A stretch of DNA of 64,000 nucleotides from Alicyclobacillus herbarius DSM 13609 (GCF_000430585.1 NZ_AUMH01000001.1:62001-126000); one strand, 5' to 3'. Positions 41,991 to 52,009 are shown, counted from the stretch's first letter. Notes: generated by a model not told the origin, from the letters alone. A program made the numbers and translations.

Positions 41991-43115
41991 TTGACCGATT
42001 TACAAAATCAGTTTACCCAGCTTATCCAGCAGCTGCCCAAGTCCGTTCCATTCGTTGCCCCGGAGGCGTTGGAACGTCAGACCGGGGTGTCAGTTCGCCT
42101 ACGACTGGGTGCCAACGAGAGCTCGTTTGGCCCGTCACCCAAAGCGTTGGCGGCCATGGAGGCGCATCTGGCAGAGCAGGCCTGGTATGGCGATCCGGAA
42201 AATTACGACTTGCGCCAGGCGCTGGCGGACCGGCACCAGGTGCCGTTTGAATCCATCGCCGTGGGCTGCGGGATTGACGACCTGCTCGGTCTGGTCGTGC
42301 GCCTGTTCGTTGAACCGGGCGACGTTATTGTCACGTCAGCCGGGGCGTATCCGACCTTTAACTATCACGTCACGGGCCATGGCGGTCGTCTTCACTTTGT
42401 TCCGTACACGGCCGACTTCAAAAACGATTTGCCCGCGCTCGCCCAGGCGGCGCGGGAGGTCATGGCAAAACTCGTGTACCTCGCCAATCCCGACAACCCG
42501 ACCGGATCGTACTACGAGGGCAGCGAGGTGGCGGCGTTTCTCGCGCAACTGCCCGAGTCTTGCCTCGTGATTCTCGATGAGGCGTACATCGAATTTGCGC
42601 CGTCGGACTCGGCTTTGCCGTTGTCCCTGGATGACCCGCGGGTGATTCGGATGCGGACGTTCTCCAAGGCGTATGGAATGGCGGGGGCGCGCATTGGCTA
42701 TCTCATCGCCGCACCCGACGTCGTGGCCGCGATGGATAAGGTCAGGCTGCACTTTGGTGTCGCCCGCCTGGCCCAGGTGGGGGCGCTGGCGGCCCTTGGC
42801 GACGGTGAATTTCTCTCTTACGTAATTGCCGAGACCGACCGCGGTCGTCGCGAGTATGCGGAATTAGCCGCCCGCTTGGGATATCGAGCACTCCCATCAC
42901 GCACGAATTTTGTCGCCATTGATGTGGGCAGTGAAGCGATGGCCCGGCAGTTGGTCGACCGTCTGTTCGCCCAGGGCGTGTTTATCCGCATGCCAGGGGT
43001 AGCACCGCTCAGTCGCTGCATCCGGGTGACGGTTGGGACGCCCGCGCAGCGAGATGAATTCGCTCGGGTTTTCCCAGAGGTTGTCGAGGAAATCCTCCAG
43101 AGAGGAGGGGTATGA
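41991..43115 (+). CDS. hisC: Histidinol-phosphate aminotransferase-like enzyme
   Basis: A 374-residue PLP-dependent class I/II aminotransferase with the HisC pattern. It starts PKSVPFVAPEALER and has LGANESSFGPSPKALAAM, NPDNPTGS, ILDEAYIEF and the PLP lysine in RTFSKAYGMAGARIGYLIA. It could serve histidine synthesis, but it is paired with an amidase (four-base overlap) and not with other his genes. A 2-oxo-acid transamination using glutamine is therefore an alternative. TTG start at 41991 with GGAGGAGA. Confidence 0.75.
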   Translation: MTDLQNQFTQLIQQLPKSVPFVAPEALERQTGVSVRLRLGANESSFGPSPKALAAMEAHLAEQAWYGDPENYDLRQALADRHQVPFESIAVGCGIDDLLGLVVRLFVEPGDVIVTSAGAYPTFNYHVTGHGGRLHFVPYTADFKNDLPALAQAAREVMAKLVYLANPDNPTGSYYEGSEVAAFLAQLPESCLVILDEAYIEFAPSDSALPLSLDDPRVIRMRTFSKAYGMAGARIGYLIAAPDVVAAMDKVRLHFGVARLAQVGALAALGDGEFLSYVIAETDRGRREYAELAARLGYRALPSRTNFVAIDVGSEAMARQLVDRLFAQGVFIRMPGVAPLSRCIRVTVGTPAQRDEFARVFPEVVEEILQRGGV

Positions 43116-43912
43116 TGCGGATTGCCCTGTGTCAGATGCAGGTGTGGCAAGGGGAGCGAGAACGGAATTGGCAAACCGCCGAAGAGATGCTGGCCAAAGC
43201 TCGCGAGGGCGGCGCGGATGTGGCTGTGCTGCCCGAGATGTGGACCAGTGGCTACGACTTTGGGCGCCTTGAGGAACACGCGGAGACGCTCACCGGTCCT
43301 ACCCGGGCGCGTATGGCCGAGGCGGCGCGACGGCTGGGTTTGTGGGTGGTGGCCGGATCATGGCCTGTGCGTGGTCCGGAGGGGGTGGCCAACACCTCCT
43401 GCACGTTTGCGCCGAACGGCCAGTTGGTGCATGTGTACCGCAAAGTCCACTTGATTGGCTTGATGGCCGAAGACCGGTACCTGGTTCCCGGCCAAGCGGC
43501 CAATACCTTTACGCTGGCCGGCAACGAGGCCGCGGTGATGATTTGTTACGACCTGCGTTTTCCGGAATTGGCTCGCCGGTTCGCCCTGTCCGGGGCGAAG
43601 GTGATCTTCATCCCAGCGGAGTGGCCTGTACAGCGGGCCGCGCATTGGCGTGCGCTGTGCACGGCCCGGGCGATTGAAGACCAGGCTTACGTCGTGGCGG
43701 TCAACATGTCCGGGTGGAATGACCAGGACCGATTTGCGGGCGGATCGCTTGTCGTAGACCCGTGGGGAGAAATGGTGGTCGAAGGCGGAGAAGAGCCGGG
43801 TATTCTCTATGCGGACATTGACCTCACCAAGGTGGAGGAGGTGCGCAGCGCGATGTCGGTGCTGCGCGACGCGCGGCCAGACGTCTACCAAGCGAAAGTG
43901 AATCGTACGTGA
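43112..43912 (+). CDS. Carbon-nitrogen hydrolase (nitrilase family, omega-amidase-like)
   Basis: A 266-residue nitrilase-superfamily amidase. The triad is visible: Glu in VAVLPEMWTSGYDFG, Lys in VYRKVHLIGLM and the nucleophile Cys in AVMICYDLRFPELARRF. It resembles MtnU/YafV-type enzymes that hydrolyse 2-oxo-acid omega-amides such as 2-oxoglutaramate made when a transaminase uses glutamine. Coupling to the upstream aminotransferase (ATG inside its stop region) supports this pairing, as inference. GAGAGGAGGGG precedes the start. Confidence 0.85.
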   Translation: MMRIALCQMQVWQGERERNWQTAEEMLAKAREGGADVAVLPEMWTSGYDFGRLEEHAETLTGPTRARMAEAARRLGLWVVAGSWPVRGPEGVANTSCTFAPNGQLVHVYRKVHLIGLMAEDRYLVPGQAANTFTLAGNEAAVMICYDLRFPELARRFALSGAKVIFIPAEWPVQRAAHWRALCTARAIEDQAYVVAVNMSGWNDQDRFAGGSLVVDPWGEMVVEGGEEPGILYADIDLTKVEEVRSAMSVLRDARPDVYQAKVNRT

Positions 43913-43956
43913 ATTACGACTTCATGTCAGTTTCCGGTTTTTAGGCTATCCCGTAC

Positions 43957-43985
43957 TTGTCACCACCATACCTGAGTGGTAGGAT
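43957..43985 (+). promoter_or_regulatory. Promoter of odhAB
   Basis: TTGTCA (43957-43962), 17-base spacer, TAGGAT (43980-43985), giving a leader of about 155 bases with a GCGCGG...GCGCGC hairpin near 44016-44037. Confidence 0.5.
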
Positions 43986-44149
43986 CAGTTGCGGCAGCAG
44001 GTAGCTACCATACATCGCGCGGCTGAGATGGCGCGCTTTGCTGTGTTTGAGAGGTCGTCCGGACACGCATTTTAGCATGTATGGCCAGTTGAATTATTCC
44101 TCACGCTACGTAAAGCGATTGAGCGATTCCGAGATGAGGAGATGGACGT

Positions 44150-47002
44150 ATGGCGAATGGGACATCAGCCGACACGCACAATCCGTGGCGGGAGTTTCTA
44201 GGTCCCAATCTCGGGTACATCAACGAATTGTACGAACGCTACCGGGAAGACCCGCAATCGGTAGACGAGTCTGTGCGTCGCTTGTTCGATGAGTTTGGCG
44301 CGCCGCCGAGCGACGAGGCAGGGACCGTCACTGGGATGGTCAGCGGAGCGACGGCAACGGCTGGCCATGACCTGGAGAAGGTGTTGGCTGCCGCCGAACT
44401 GGTCTGCAACATCCGTACATATGGACACTTGGCAGCCCGCATTGACCCGATTGACGATTCCAATCGGGATACACATTATTTGGAACCGTCCACCTACGGT
44501 TTGACGGACGCAGACCTGGAAAAGATTCCGGCGCGTCTGATTTGGCCGCAGGCACCATCCGATGTCCGCGACGGACGCGCGGCCATTGCCCGTCTGCGGG
44601 AAATCTATACACGGTCGCTCGCGTATGAGTTTGAGCACGTGCACGTGGCTGAGGAGCGCATCTGGTTGAACCAGATAGTCGAATCGGGGGCGCTGAAGCG
44701 GCCGCTCACAGCCGAACAGAAACGAGCCTTGCTGGAGCGCCTGTCGGAAGTGGAAGGCTTCGAACGCTTTTTGCACCGTACGTTTATCGGCCAAAAGCGT
44801 TTCTCCATTGAAGGCGTCGACATTCTGGTGCCGATGCTCGATCACCTCATCCGTTGCGCGGTGGAAGCGGGAGCCCGCGACGTGATGATTGGAATGGCGC
44901 ACCGCGGCCGCTTGAACGTGTTGGCCCACGTCTTGGGCAAACCCTACGGAGTCATTTTCACCGAATTTCACGCTGCACCGAACAAGGAACTGGTGCCCTC
45001 CGAAGGTTCGATGGGCATTAACTACGGTTGGACGGGGGACGTCAAGTACCACCTGGGTATGGCCCGTTCGCTCACCGAGGGCAAGGAGGTCCAGGTCCGC
45101 CTGACCCTGGCGAACAACCCCAGCCACCTGGAAGTGGTCAACCCCGTCGTGGAAGGCTTTACAAGGGCCGCACAGGAGGACCGTACGGGTGGCGGAGCAC
45201 CGAAACAGGACCCGAAGCGGGCGTTTGCCGTCTTGGTTCACGGCGATGCGGCGTTTCCGGGCGAAGGCGTGGTCGCCGAGACGTTGAACCTCTCGCGTTT
45301 GGCCGGGTATCAGACCGGTGGCACGATTCACATCATCACGAACAACAAGGTTGGGTTCACCACCGAGAGTTTCGACGACCGCTCAACCCGCTACGCCAGC
45401 GATTTGGCGAAGGGCTATGAAATCCCCATTGTCCATGTAAACGCGGATGATCCGGAAGCCTGTCTGGCCGCGATTTCCTTGGCGTGTCAGTACCGTTCTC
45501 GCTTCCACCGCGACTTTTTGATTGACCTGATTGGGTATCGTCGTTGGGGCCACAACGAAATGGACGATCCGGCCGTAACACAGCCGTTGATGTACGCCAA
45601 GATTAACGCACACAAAACGGTCCGGGCCCTGTATGCGGATGCACTCATCGCTGAGGGAGTCGTCCGGCCGGAAGACGTTCAAAATATGGAGAAATCCGTG
45701 GGGCAGCGCCTCCAGGAGGAATATCAGCGCGTGACGGCCGGCGAGGTCGATCCGCCGAAATCCCCGCTGTCGGATGCAGGGCGACCGGATCGGGTTCAGA
45801 CGGCGGTGGCGGTCGAGCGACTCCGTGCCATTAACCAAGCCCTGTTGACGTGGCCGGAAGGATTTACCGTCTACCCGAAGCTGGCGCGCATTCTCAAGCG
45901 GCGTGAAGGGAGCCTGGAGGGAGATGGACGCGTCGACTGGCCGTTGGCGGAGGCGCTGGCGTTTGCGACCATTCTGGAAGACGGAACGCCTGTGCGTATC
46001 ACGGGCCAGGATACGGAACGCGGTACGTTTGCCCAGCGTCACCTAGTCCTGCACGATCCGAATACGGGGCGCACCTGGTCGCCACTGCAGGCGCTTCCGC
46101 AGGCGAAGGCGACGTTCGCGATTCATAACAGCCCGCTCACGGAGACGGCGGTGCTCGGATTCGAGTACGGGTACAACGTGTTTGCGCCGGAGACGCTGGT
46201 CCTCTGGGAAGCCCAGTACGGTGATTTCGCCAACGTGGCGCAGCCGATGTTTGACCAATTCATCGCCGCCGGTCGGGCGAAATGGGGGCAGAACTCAGGC
46301 CTTGTGATGCTGCTCCCGCATGGATATGAAGGTCAAGGGCCGGAACACTCCAGCGCGCGTCTGGAGCGTTACCTGCAACTGGCCGCCGAAGACAACTGGG
46401 TGGTCGCATATCTGACGAGCGCAGCGCAGTATTTCCACTTGCTGCGGCGGCAAGCGGCACGCCTGGGCACGCCGCACATGCGGCCATTGGTCCTGATGGC
46501 GCCCAAGAGTCTCTTGCGCAACCCGCGTACGGCGTCGCCGTGGCAGGAGTTTTGCGAAGGTGAGTTTCGGCCGATTGTGGAACAGTCGGGTCTCGGTCAG
46601 AATCCGGACAAGGTCAAACGGCTCATTCTGTGTACTGGGAAAATGGCGATTGACCTTGAGACGGCGCTCGAATCCGCTTCGGAGCCGCTGGAACACATCC
46701 ACATTGTGCGCGTGGAGCAGCTGTACCCGTACCCGCAGGAGGCAATCGAGGCGGTGGTCAGCCGTTTCAGCAACTTGGAAGAAGTGGTCTGGGTGCAGGA
46801 AGAACCGAAGAACATGGGCGCGTGGAATTACATGGAGCCGCGCATTCACGCATCGGTGGCGGATCATATCGCGGTTCGGTATATCGGTCGGCGCAGGCGT
46901 TCGAGCCCGGCGGAAGGCGAGCCGGATGTGCACAACCTGGAGCAGGCGCGCATTGTCTCGGAGGCGTTGCAGCTCAATGAATCCAAGACAGCCGTGAAGT
47001 AG
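44150..47002 (+). CDS. odhA: 2-Oxoglutarate dehydrogenase E1 component
   Basis: Decarboxylates 2-oxoglutarate with thiamine diphosphate in the TCA cycle. The 950-residue protein has the E1o N-terminal segment (PNLGYINELYERYREDPQSV), IGMAHRGRLNVLAHVLGKPY, the ThDP motif region GDAAFPGEGVVAETLNLSRL, NNKVGFTT and the C-terminal domain (GYEGQGPEHSSARLERYLQL). ATG after GAGGAGA. It is followed by odhB after 12 bases. No lipoamide dehydrogenase gene is next; a shared E3 is expected. Confidence 0.96.
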   Translation: MANGTSADTHNPWREFLGPNLGYINELYERYREDPQSVDESVRRLFDEFGAPPSDEAGTVTGMVSGATATAGHDLEKVLAAAELVCNIRTYGHLAARIDPIDDSNRDTHYLEPSTYGLTDADLEKIPARLIWPQAPSDVRDGRAAIARLREIYTRSLAYEFEHVHVAEERIWLNQIVESGALKRPLTAEQKRALLERLSEVEGFERFLHRTFIGQKRFSIEGVDILVPMLDHLIRCAVEAGARDVMIGMAHRGRLNVLAHVLGKPYGVIFTEFHAAPNKELVPSEGSMGINYGWTGDVKYHLGMARSLTEGKEVQVRLTLANNPSHLEVVNPVVEGFTRAAQEDRTGGGAPKQDPKRAFAVLVHGDAAFPGEGVVAETLNLSRLAGYQTGGTIHIITNNKVGFTTESFDDRSTRYASDLAKGYEIPIVHVNADDPEACLAAISLACQYRSRFHRDFLIDLIGYRRWGHNEMDDPAVTQPLMYAKINAHKTVRALYADALIAEGVVRPEDVQNMEKSVGQRLQEEYQRVTAGEVDPPKSPLSDAGRPDRVQTAVAVERLRAINQALLTWPEGFTVYPKLARILKRREGSLEGDGRVDWPLAEALAFATILEDGTPVRITGQDTERGTFAQRHLVLHDPNTGRTWSPLQALPQAKATFAIHNSPLTETAVLGFEYGYNVFAPETLVLWEAQYGDFANVAQPMFDQFIAAGRAKWGQNSGLVMLLPHGYEGQGPEHSSARLERYLQLAAEDNWVVAYLTSAAQYFHLLRRQAARLGTPHMRPLVLMAPKSLLRNPRTASPWQEFCEGEFRPIVEQSGLGQNPDKVKRLILCTGKMAIDLETALESASEPLEHIHIVRVEQLYPYPQEAIEAVVSRFSNLEEVVWVQEEPKNMGAWNYMEPRIHASVADHIAVRYIGRRRRSSPAEGEPDVHNLEQARIVSEALQLNESKTAVK

Positions 47003-47014
47003 GAGGGCAAACCC

Positions 47015-48337
47015 GTGAGCGAGATCAAAGTCCCGGAGTTGGCGGAATCGATTGTTGAAGGAACCATAGCCTCGTGGTTGAAACAGGTCGGCGATACGGT
47101 CAGCGCCGGCGAAGCGGTGGCTGAGCTGGAGACGGACAAGGTGAACGTCGAGATCATCTCGAATGAAGCTGGGGTCTTACAGCAGATCTTAAAGCAGGAA
47201 GGGGAGACGGTGCAGGTCGGCGAAACCATCGCGATTGTCGGCGAGGGCGCGGCCACGGGATCGGCGACCACGGCTGCGGCGCCGAGCGAGGCGGCTCCCG
47301 CTGCTCCTCAACCGGCCCCACAGACTGCCGCAGCCAACGCGGAGCAAAATCCCGGACAAGAGGGACCGCGTTACCAGCCCCCGCTAGGTCCGTCTGCGCC
47401 CGTGGCGGCTGATGCGGGACAAGCCTTGGCGACGCCGGCTGCCCGTCGTCTCGCAAAGGAACGCGGCATCGATCTGACAGCCGTTCCTAGCCGCGATCCA
47501 GCTGGTCGTATCACGGCAGGCGACGTGGCGGCTGCGGGTCAAGAGGGCCCGGCGCCCGCTCCGGCAGGACGCCCGAGCGCGCCTGCGGCAGCTCCTGCGC
47601 CTGCAGCAGCGTCCGCGTCCACGACAGCGGCTGAGGATAAGCGCGTCGAGCGAGTCCCGATGTCGCGCCGGCGGCAAACGATTGCCAAGCGCTTGGTCGA
47701 GGTGCAGCACACAGCCGCGATGCTGACCACGTTCAACGAGGTCGATATGACGGCCGTCATGGACGTGCGCAAGCGTCGTAAGGAGACCTTCAAGGAACAG
47801 CATGGTGTTGGCCTTGGCTTCATGTCGTTCTTTACCAAGGCGGTGGTTGGGGCGCTCAAGGCGTTCCCGCTCCTCAACGCGGAGATCCAGGGTACGGACC
47901 TGCTGGTGAAGCACTACTACGATATCGGTGTGGCCGTATCGACCGAGGGAGGCTTGGTTGTCCCGGTCGTGCGGGATGCCGATAGGCTCACGTTTGCGGA
48001 GATTGAACGGGAGATTGCCCGCCTGGCCAAAAAGGCCCGCGAGAACAAGTTGAGCCTGCAGGACCTGCAGGGGGGGACGTTCACCATTACCAACGGTGGG
48101 GTGTTTGGCTCCTTGTTCTCCACACCGATTTTGAACGGACCCCAGGTAGGTATCCTTGGAATGCATGGCATCAAGGAACGGCCGGTGGCCGTCAACGGCC
48201 AAGTCGAAATCCGTCCGATGATGTATCTGGCGCTGTCCTATGACCACCGGATTGTCGATGGTGCCGAGGCGGTCCAGTTCCTCGGTCTCATCAAACAGAT
48301 GATTGAGGACCCAGAAACACTGCTTCTGGAAGGTTGA
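47015..48337 (+). CDS. odhB: Dihydrolipoyllysine succinyltransferase (E2 of 2-oxoglutarate dehydrogenase)
   Basis: A 440-residue E2. The lipoyl domain carries the lysine near residue 43 in [10 protein letters not shown]. An Ala/Pro-rich linker follows, then the peripheral-subunit-binding domain ([18 protein letters not shown]), a second Ala/Pro linker, and the catalytic core ending with [16 protein letters not shown] (His and Asp of the active site). GTG start at 47015 after GGAGGGC. A terminator follows. Confidence 0.96.
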   Translation: MSEIKVPELAESIVEGTIASWLKQVGDTVSAGEAVAELETDKVNVEIISNEAGVLQQILKQEGETVQVGETIAIVGEGAATGSATTAAAPSEAAPAAPQPAPQTAAANAEQNPGQEGPRYQPPLGPSAPVAADAGQALATPAARRLAKERGIDLTAVPSRDPAGRITAGDVAAAGQEGPAPAPAGRPSAPAAAPAPAAASASTTAAEDKRVERVPMSRRRQTIAKRLVEVQHTAAMLTTFNEVDMTAVMDVRKRRKETFKEQHGVGLGFMSFFTKAVVGALKAFPLLNAEIQGTDLLVKHYYDIGVAVSTEGGLVVPVVRDADRLTFAEIEREIARLAKKARENKLSLQDLQGGTFTITNGGVFGSLFSTPILNGPQVGILGMHGIKERPVAVNGQVEIRPMMYLALSYDHRIVDGAEAVQFLGLIKQMIEDPETLLLEG

Positions 48338-48356
48338 ACGGAAAATTGCGCATAAA

Positions 48357-48388
48357 CCCCGGTAGGCGAGTGTCCTGCCGGGGTTCTT
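48357..48388 (+). terminator. Terminator of odhAB
   Basis: Stem AACCCCGGTAGG with CCTGCCGGGGTT (one G-U pair) around a seven-base loop, then CTTAG. It has a weak U-tract. Confidence 0.7.
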
Positions 48389-48448
48389 AGTATAGGACGC
48401 CTTTTGCGAACGTATTTTGTAGACGAACGCCTTGTGTAAAGGTGAGTG

Positions 48449-49231
48449 ATGCTGAGTATGAGGCCGGTGGTCCTCCTGCACGGACTCCTCAACTGGCATC
48501 CTTATGGCCTGCACTTCGTACGGACACTCGCGCAAGCGCTGCCTGAACGGTGTATTTTGCTCGTCTACACGGACGAATGCACGCGGACTTGGCGCTGGAG
48601 GGCGGCAGGTCGAAATGTCCTCGGCTGTGGGCGGAATTGGCCGTATTTCCCCGGACGCCATTCGGCCTTTGTGCAGGCTGCACGCGTCCGGCAGAAATTG
48701 AACCTTATCCAGCAGCAGCTGGGGTTGGAGAACCCCATCGACATCATTGGCCACAGCATGGGGGGACTCATCGGGCGCCTCGTCGCCGGCTCCGAACCGG
48801 GCCGGGTCCGCCACCTCGTAACCATCGCCACGCCGCATCACGGGACGCCGTTGGCGGACGAGTACCTCGTCTTGGCGCGTGGGCTTGGCTTTGGCGCGGC
48901 GGTCGCTGAGCTTACACCGGATGCGATGGCCCAGTTCAACCGCGAACATCCGTTGGATGGATTGGATTTGGCGCACCAAGGCCAGGTGTTCACGCTGCGC
49001 GGCTCGTGCGACGGAGGCCTTCAGAACTGGGGCACCCTGGGTGAGGTATGGGCGGGATTTCACGTGCTTCGACGGCGGCACAAAATTCCAAGCGACGGCT
49101 TAGTGCCGCATACATCTGCCGTGATACTCGGCGCCCGGCACCTGGGCGACTTTCCGTACGACCACCGTCAATTGGTTCGCAATTCCCGGGTTGCCTCATG
49201 TATCGCCCAGATTCTCCGCTCCGATTCGTAG
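48449..49231 (+). CDS. Lipase/esterase-like alpha/beta hydrolase
   Basis: A 260-residue alpha/beta hydrolase. It begins with the oxyanion HG motif (RPVVLLHGLLNWHPYG). The nucleophile elbow is GHSMGG near residue 110, IATPHHGTPLADEY follows the fold, and the late Asp/His lie in KIPSDGLVPHTS and DFPYDHRQLV. It resembles cytoplasmic triacylglycerol-lipase or PGAP1-like esterases; no signal peptide is seen. The substrate is unknown. Start ATG 48449 with AAAGGTGAG; GTG 48446 also possible. Convergent with the regulator at 49245. Confidence 0.82.
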   Translation: MLSMRPVVLLHGLLNWHPYGLHFVRTLAQALPERCILLVYTDECTRTWRWRAAGRNVLGCGRNWPYFPGRHSAFVQAARVRQKLNLIQQQLGLENPIDIIGHSMGGLIGRLVAGSEPGRVRHLVTIATPHHGTPLADEYLVLARGLGFGAAVAELTPDAMAQFNREHPLDGLDLAHQGQVFTLRGSCDGGLQNWGTLGEVWAGFHVLRRRHKIPSDGLVPHTSAVILGARHLGDFPYDHRQLVRNSRVASCIAQILRSDS

Positions 49232-49244
49232 TGATGCCAACACG

Positions 49245-50276
49245 TCAAACGTTATCGGGTAACCCAAGCGATGGTCGGTGTGGCGGAGCTGTCGATGAAC
49301 GCAATACCATTTCCGAATGCAAGATAATTTTCGTCGGGTGTTTGCGTACCCCTTCGATTCGTTCCAGCAGGAGTTGCAAACCGAGAGATCCGAAGTTATA
49401 CGTGGGTTGTATCGCTGCCGTGAGTTTTGAATCGACGGATGCCAGTTCGTCGGTATTGCCGAAGCTAACCATGCTCATGTCTTCCGGTACGCGAATCCCA
49501 AGCCGGGACAATGCATGGGTAATCCGGGCATACTGGAAGAGATTTGCGACAAACAAGGCGGTGGGCGAGTTCGGCATGGAAACGAGCGCTTCGATGAAGT
49601 TTGTGTTCATGTCCCGCGTCATGGGCGCTTCGTGTACCAATGCATCGTCAAACGGGATTCCGTGGTCTGCTAATGCCTCCTGATAGCCCATCAAGCGTTC
49701 TCGGCTGGCACTGTTGTGGAGAGGTCCAACCACGGCGGCAATGCGTCGGTGACCGAGTTGGATAAGGTGCTCGACGAGTCGCTTGGAACCCTGTTGGATA
49801 TCACCCTTAACGATGTCCATTTCAATTCCGTCCACATCTCGATCGATGAGTACAAAGGGAACCCGATACTCGATGAGGTATTCCAGATTTGTCAGCGACT
49901 GATCGCCCACTGGAACGATTAATACCCCAGCTACCTGGTAATCCAAACACATCTGGATGTACTCCCGCTCCTTATCGAAGCTTTCGTCTGTGTTTGCGAG
50001 CAAAATCCGGTATCCTCGCTTATGGGCGACATCCTCCGCACCACGAGCCACAAACGTAAAGAACGGGTTGGTAATGTCCGGTACGATGAGCATGACGGTT
50101 TTGGTCGCAACCGGGCTCGGGTTGTGTTGATTGCGGTGTACATAGTTGAGTCTTTGCGCGGCTTCCATCACGCGTTGGCGTGTGGATTGTTTCACATATC
50201 CGCTGCGGTTCATGACCCTCGACACAGTCATCACGGATACACCCGCGAGTCGCGCCACGTCCGTCATGGTAGCCAT
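49245..50276 (-). CDS. LacI-family transcriptional regulator
   Basis: A 343-residue repressor. The N-terminal helix-turn-helix (MTDVARLAGVSVMTVSRVMN) and hinge (AAQRLNYVHRNQHN) are followed by a periplasmic-binding-protein-like domain (IVPDITNPFFTFVARGAEDV, then LIDRDVDGIEMDIVKGD, and HLIQLGHRRIAAVVGP). It is divergent from the sugar porter at 50540 and most likely controls it and itself through the two TGTTAATTA-type palindromes between them. The inducer is unknown. ATG 50276 with GGAGTG. Confidence 0.9.
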   Translation of the reverse strand: MATMTDVARLAGVSVMTVSRVMNRSGYVKQSTRQRVMEAAQRLNYVHRNQHNPSPVATKTVMLIVPDITNPFFTFVARGAEDVAHKRGYRILLANTDESFDKEREYIQMCLDYQVAGVLIVPVGDQSLTNLEYLIEYRVPFVLIDRDVDGIEMDIVKGDIQQGSKRLVEHLIQLGHRRIAAVVGPLHNSASRERLMGYQEALADHGIPFDDALVHEAPMTRDMNTNFIEALVSMPNSPTALFVANLFQYARITHALSRLGIRVPEDMSMVSFGNTDELASVDSKLTAAIQPTYNFGSLGLQLLLERIEGVRKHPTKIILHSEMVLRSSTAPPHRPSLGLPDNV

Positions 50277-50305
50277 GAGATTCACTCCATATCTCAAATT
50301 TAATG

Positions 50306-50319
50306 TGTTAATTATAACA
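50306..50319. promoter_or_regulatory. Candidate LacI-family operator 1
   Basis: TGTTAATTATAACA: inverted TGTTA/TAACA arms, 30 bases upstream of the regulator start. Confidence 0.4.
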
Positions 50320-50459
50320 TGTTGACGAGTTCACTGCAGAATAACTAAAATGGGAAACGATAAAACTTTTCATGATGCGCCGACAAAACGACGCTTGTTT
50401 TTCTGAGAGGGGATGATTGATAGGACAACAGGAGTGTTGCGATGAACGTTTGTCTCATA

Positions 50460-50471
50460 TGTTAATTAACA
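50460..50471. promoter_or_regulatory. Candidate LacI-family operator 2
   Basis: TGTTAATTAACA, a perfect 12-base palindrome about 70 bases before the sugar porter start, matching operator 1 in nine of its first bases. Confidence 0.45.
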
Positions 50472-50539
50472 GTTAAATTGCACCGTGTGACCTTCATGCA
50501 TAGGTAGGTATCATACCAAATCTGGGCAGGTGAAATGAA

Positions 50540-51964
50540 GTGCACGTAAGCGCGGGGTATTCTATGAAACAACAGGGTGAGACAAAGGCGAGTCTGGGCT
50601 ATGTAATTGTCATCGTTGCGATTGCTTCATTAGGTGGACTTTTGTTTGGCTATGATACGGGTGTGATCGCCGGGGCTAACGGATTCTTACAGTCGGAATT
50701 TCACATGACGGCCGCCATGACAGGACTAGTGTCCAGCAGTATTGACCTAGGTGCCATGCTCGGCGTGCTCATTGCCGGCTACCTTGGCGACAAACTGGGT
50801 CGAAAGAAAGCGCTTGTCATTGCGGGTGTAACCTTCCTCATTTCCAGTGTCGTGACGGCGTTGGCACAAGGTGTTTCGATGCTTGTAGTCGGAAGATTCA
50901 TCGGGGGCATTGGCATTGGTCTCGCGTCTTTGTTGTCACCGCTTTATATCGCTGAGATGGCGCCAGCAAAAATTCGCGGTCGGCTAGTCGGTTCCAATCA
51001 GTTGGCGATTGTCACCGGGATTTTCATTGTGTACTTTGTAAACGCTGCCATTGTGAGTTCACATGCTACTGCGTGGAATCAGTCGGTAGGCTGGCGGTGG
51101 ATGTTTGGCATGGGTGTGATACCTGCGCTTCTGCTGCTCATCCTGTTGTTTCTCGTGCCGGAAAGCCCCCGTTACTTGATCGCCCACGGTGCCGAGCCCA
51201 AGGCGGTGGAAATCATGCGACGGATCCATGACTCTCAGGATGTGGAGCGCGAACTTCGGGAAATTCATGAATCCATCCGCGCAGTACCGGATTCATTTTG
51301 GAAGGAAATCTTTAGCCCGGGGATTCGCAAGGCCATCCTCATCGGTATCGTGCTCGCCATTTTTCAACAGTTTACCGGGACCAATGCGGTGGGCTACTAT
51401 GCCCCAATGATCTTTAAGGCCGCCGGCGCCGGGCAAAATGCTTCGTTTTACGACACCGTGTGGATTGGTGCCATCAAAGTGGCCTTTGTCATTGTCTTGA
51501 TGATGATTGTCGATCGCGTTGGCCGTAAGCGGTTGCTCGTGTGGAACGGATGGGCGATGGCGGTCTTCCTCGCGGTGTTGGGCATCGTGTTCGCGCTGCC
51601 GCATATGGTCACGTGGCTGGTACTAGGTATGGTGTTTTTACACACCATCGCTTATGAGTTGTCGTGGGGTGGTGGGGTTTGGATTGTGTTATCCGAAATC
51701 TATCCGACCACCATCCGCGGGCGCGCTATGTCGGTCGCTTCGTTTGCGCTCTGGTTTGCCACGTACCTAGTGGCCCAATTCTTCCCCATCCTGCTGCAGG
51801 CCATTGGCGCCACCTGGACCTTCTTCATCTTTGCCTTCTGCTGTATCGTCATGGCGGCCTTCATGAAGGTAGTCGTACCGGAAACGAGTGGGAAGACCAT
51901 GGAACGAATTCAGTCGGAATGGTTGCAAGATGGGCAGGATGCGTTACCTTCGCACAATGTTTGA
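50540..51964 (+). CDS. MFS sugar porter (sugar/H+ symporter)
   Basis: A 474-residue member of the sugar porter family. Hallmarks are GGLLFGYDTGVIAGA in TM1, DKLGRKKALVIAG (motif A), VPESPRYLIA (the PESPRxL signature), QQFTGTNAVGYYAPMIF and the late VPETSGKTMERI. It takes up a monosaccharide such as xylose, arabinose, galactose or inositol. The start is GTG 50540 (GGTGAAAT before it), with ATG 50564 as the alternative. Divergent LacI regulator; terminator follows. Confidence 0.93.
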   Translation: MHVSAGYSMKQQGETKASLGYVIVIVAIASLGGLLFGYDTGVIAGANGFLQSEFHMTAAMTGLVSSSIDLGAMLGVLIAGYLGDKLGRKKALVIAGVTFLISSVVTALAQGVSMLVVGRFIGGIGIGLASLLSPLYIAEMAPAKIRGRLVGSNQLAIVTGIFIVYFVNAAIVSSHATAWNQSVGWRWMFGMGVIPALLLLILLFLVPESPRYLIAHGAEPKAVEIMRRIHDSQDVERELREIHESIRAVPDSFWKEIFSPGIRKAILIGIVLAIFQQFTGTNAVGYYAPMIFKAAGAGQNASFYDTVWIGAIKVAFVIVLMMIVDRVGRKRLLVWNGWAMAVFLAVLGIVFALPHMVTWLVLGMVFLHTIAYELSWGGGVWIVLSEIYPTTIRGRAMSVASFALWFATYLVAQFFPILLQAIGATWTFFIFAFCCIVMAAFMKVVVPETSGKTMERIQSEWLQDGQDALPSHNV

Positions 51965-52009
51965 TTGGATACGGGTCGACACAGACAGAGAACCAAACGA
52001 AATAACGAA

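Noticed and set aside
47384-49081. 565-codon minus-strand ORF opposite odhB and the lipase gene
   Set aside because: Spans two well-supported plus-strand genes and their terminator; no domains; high-GC shadow.
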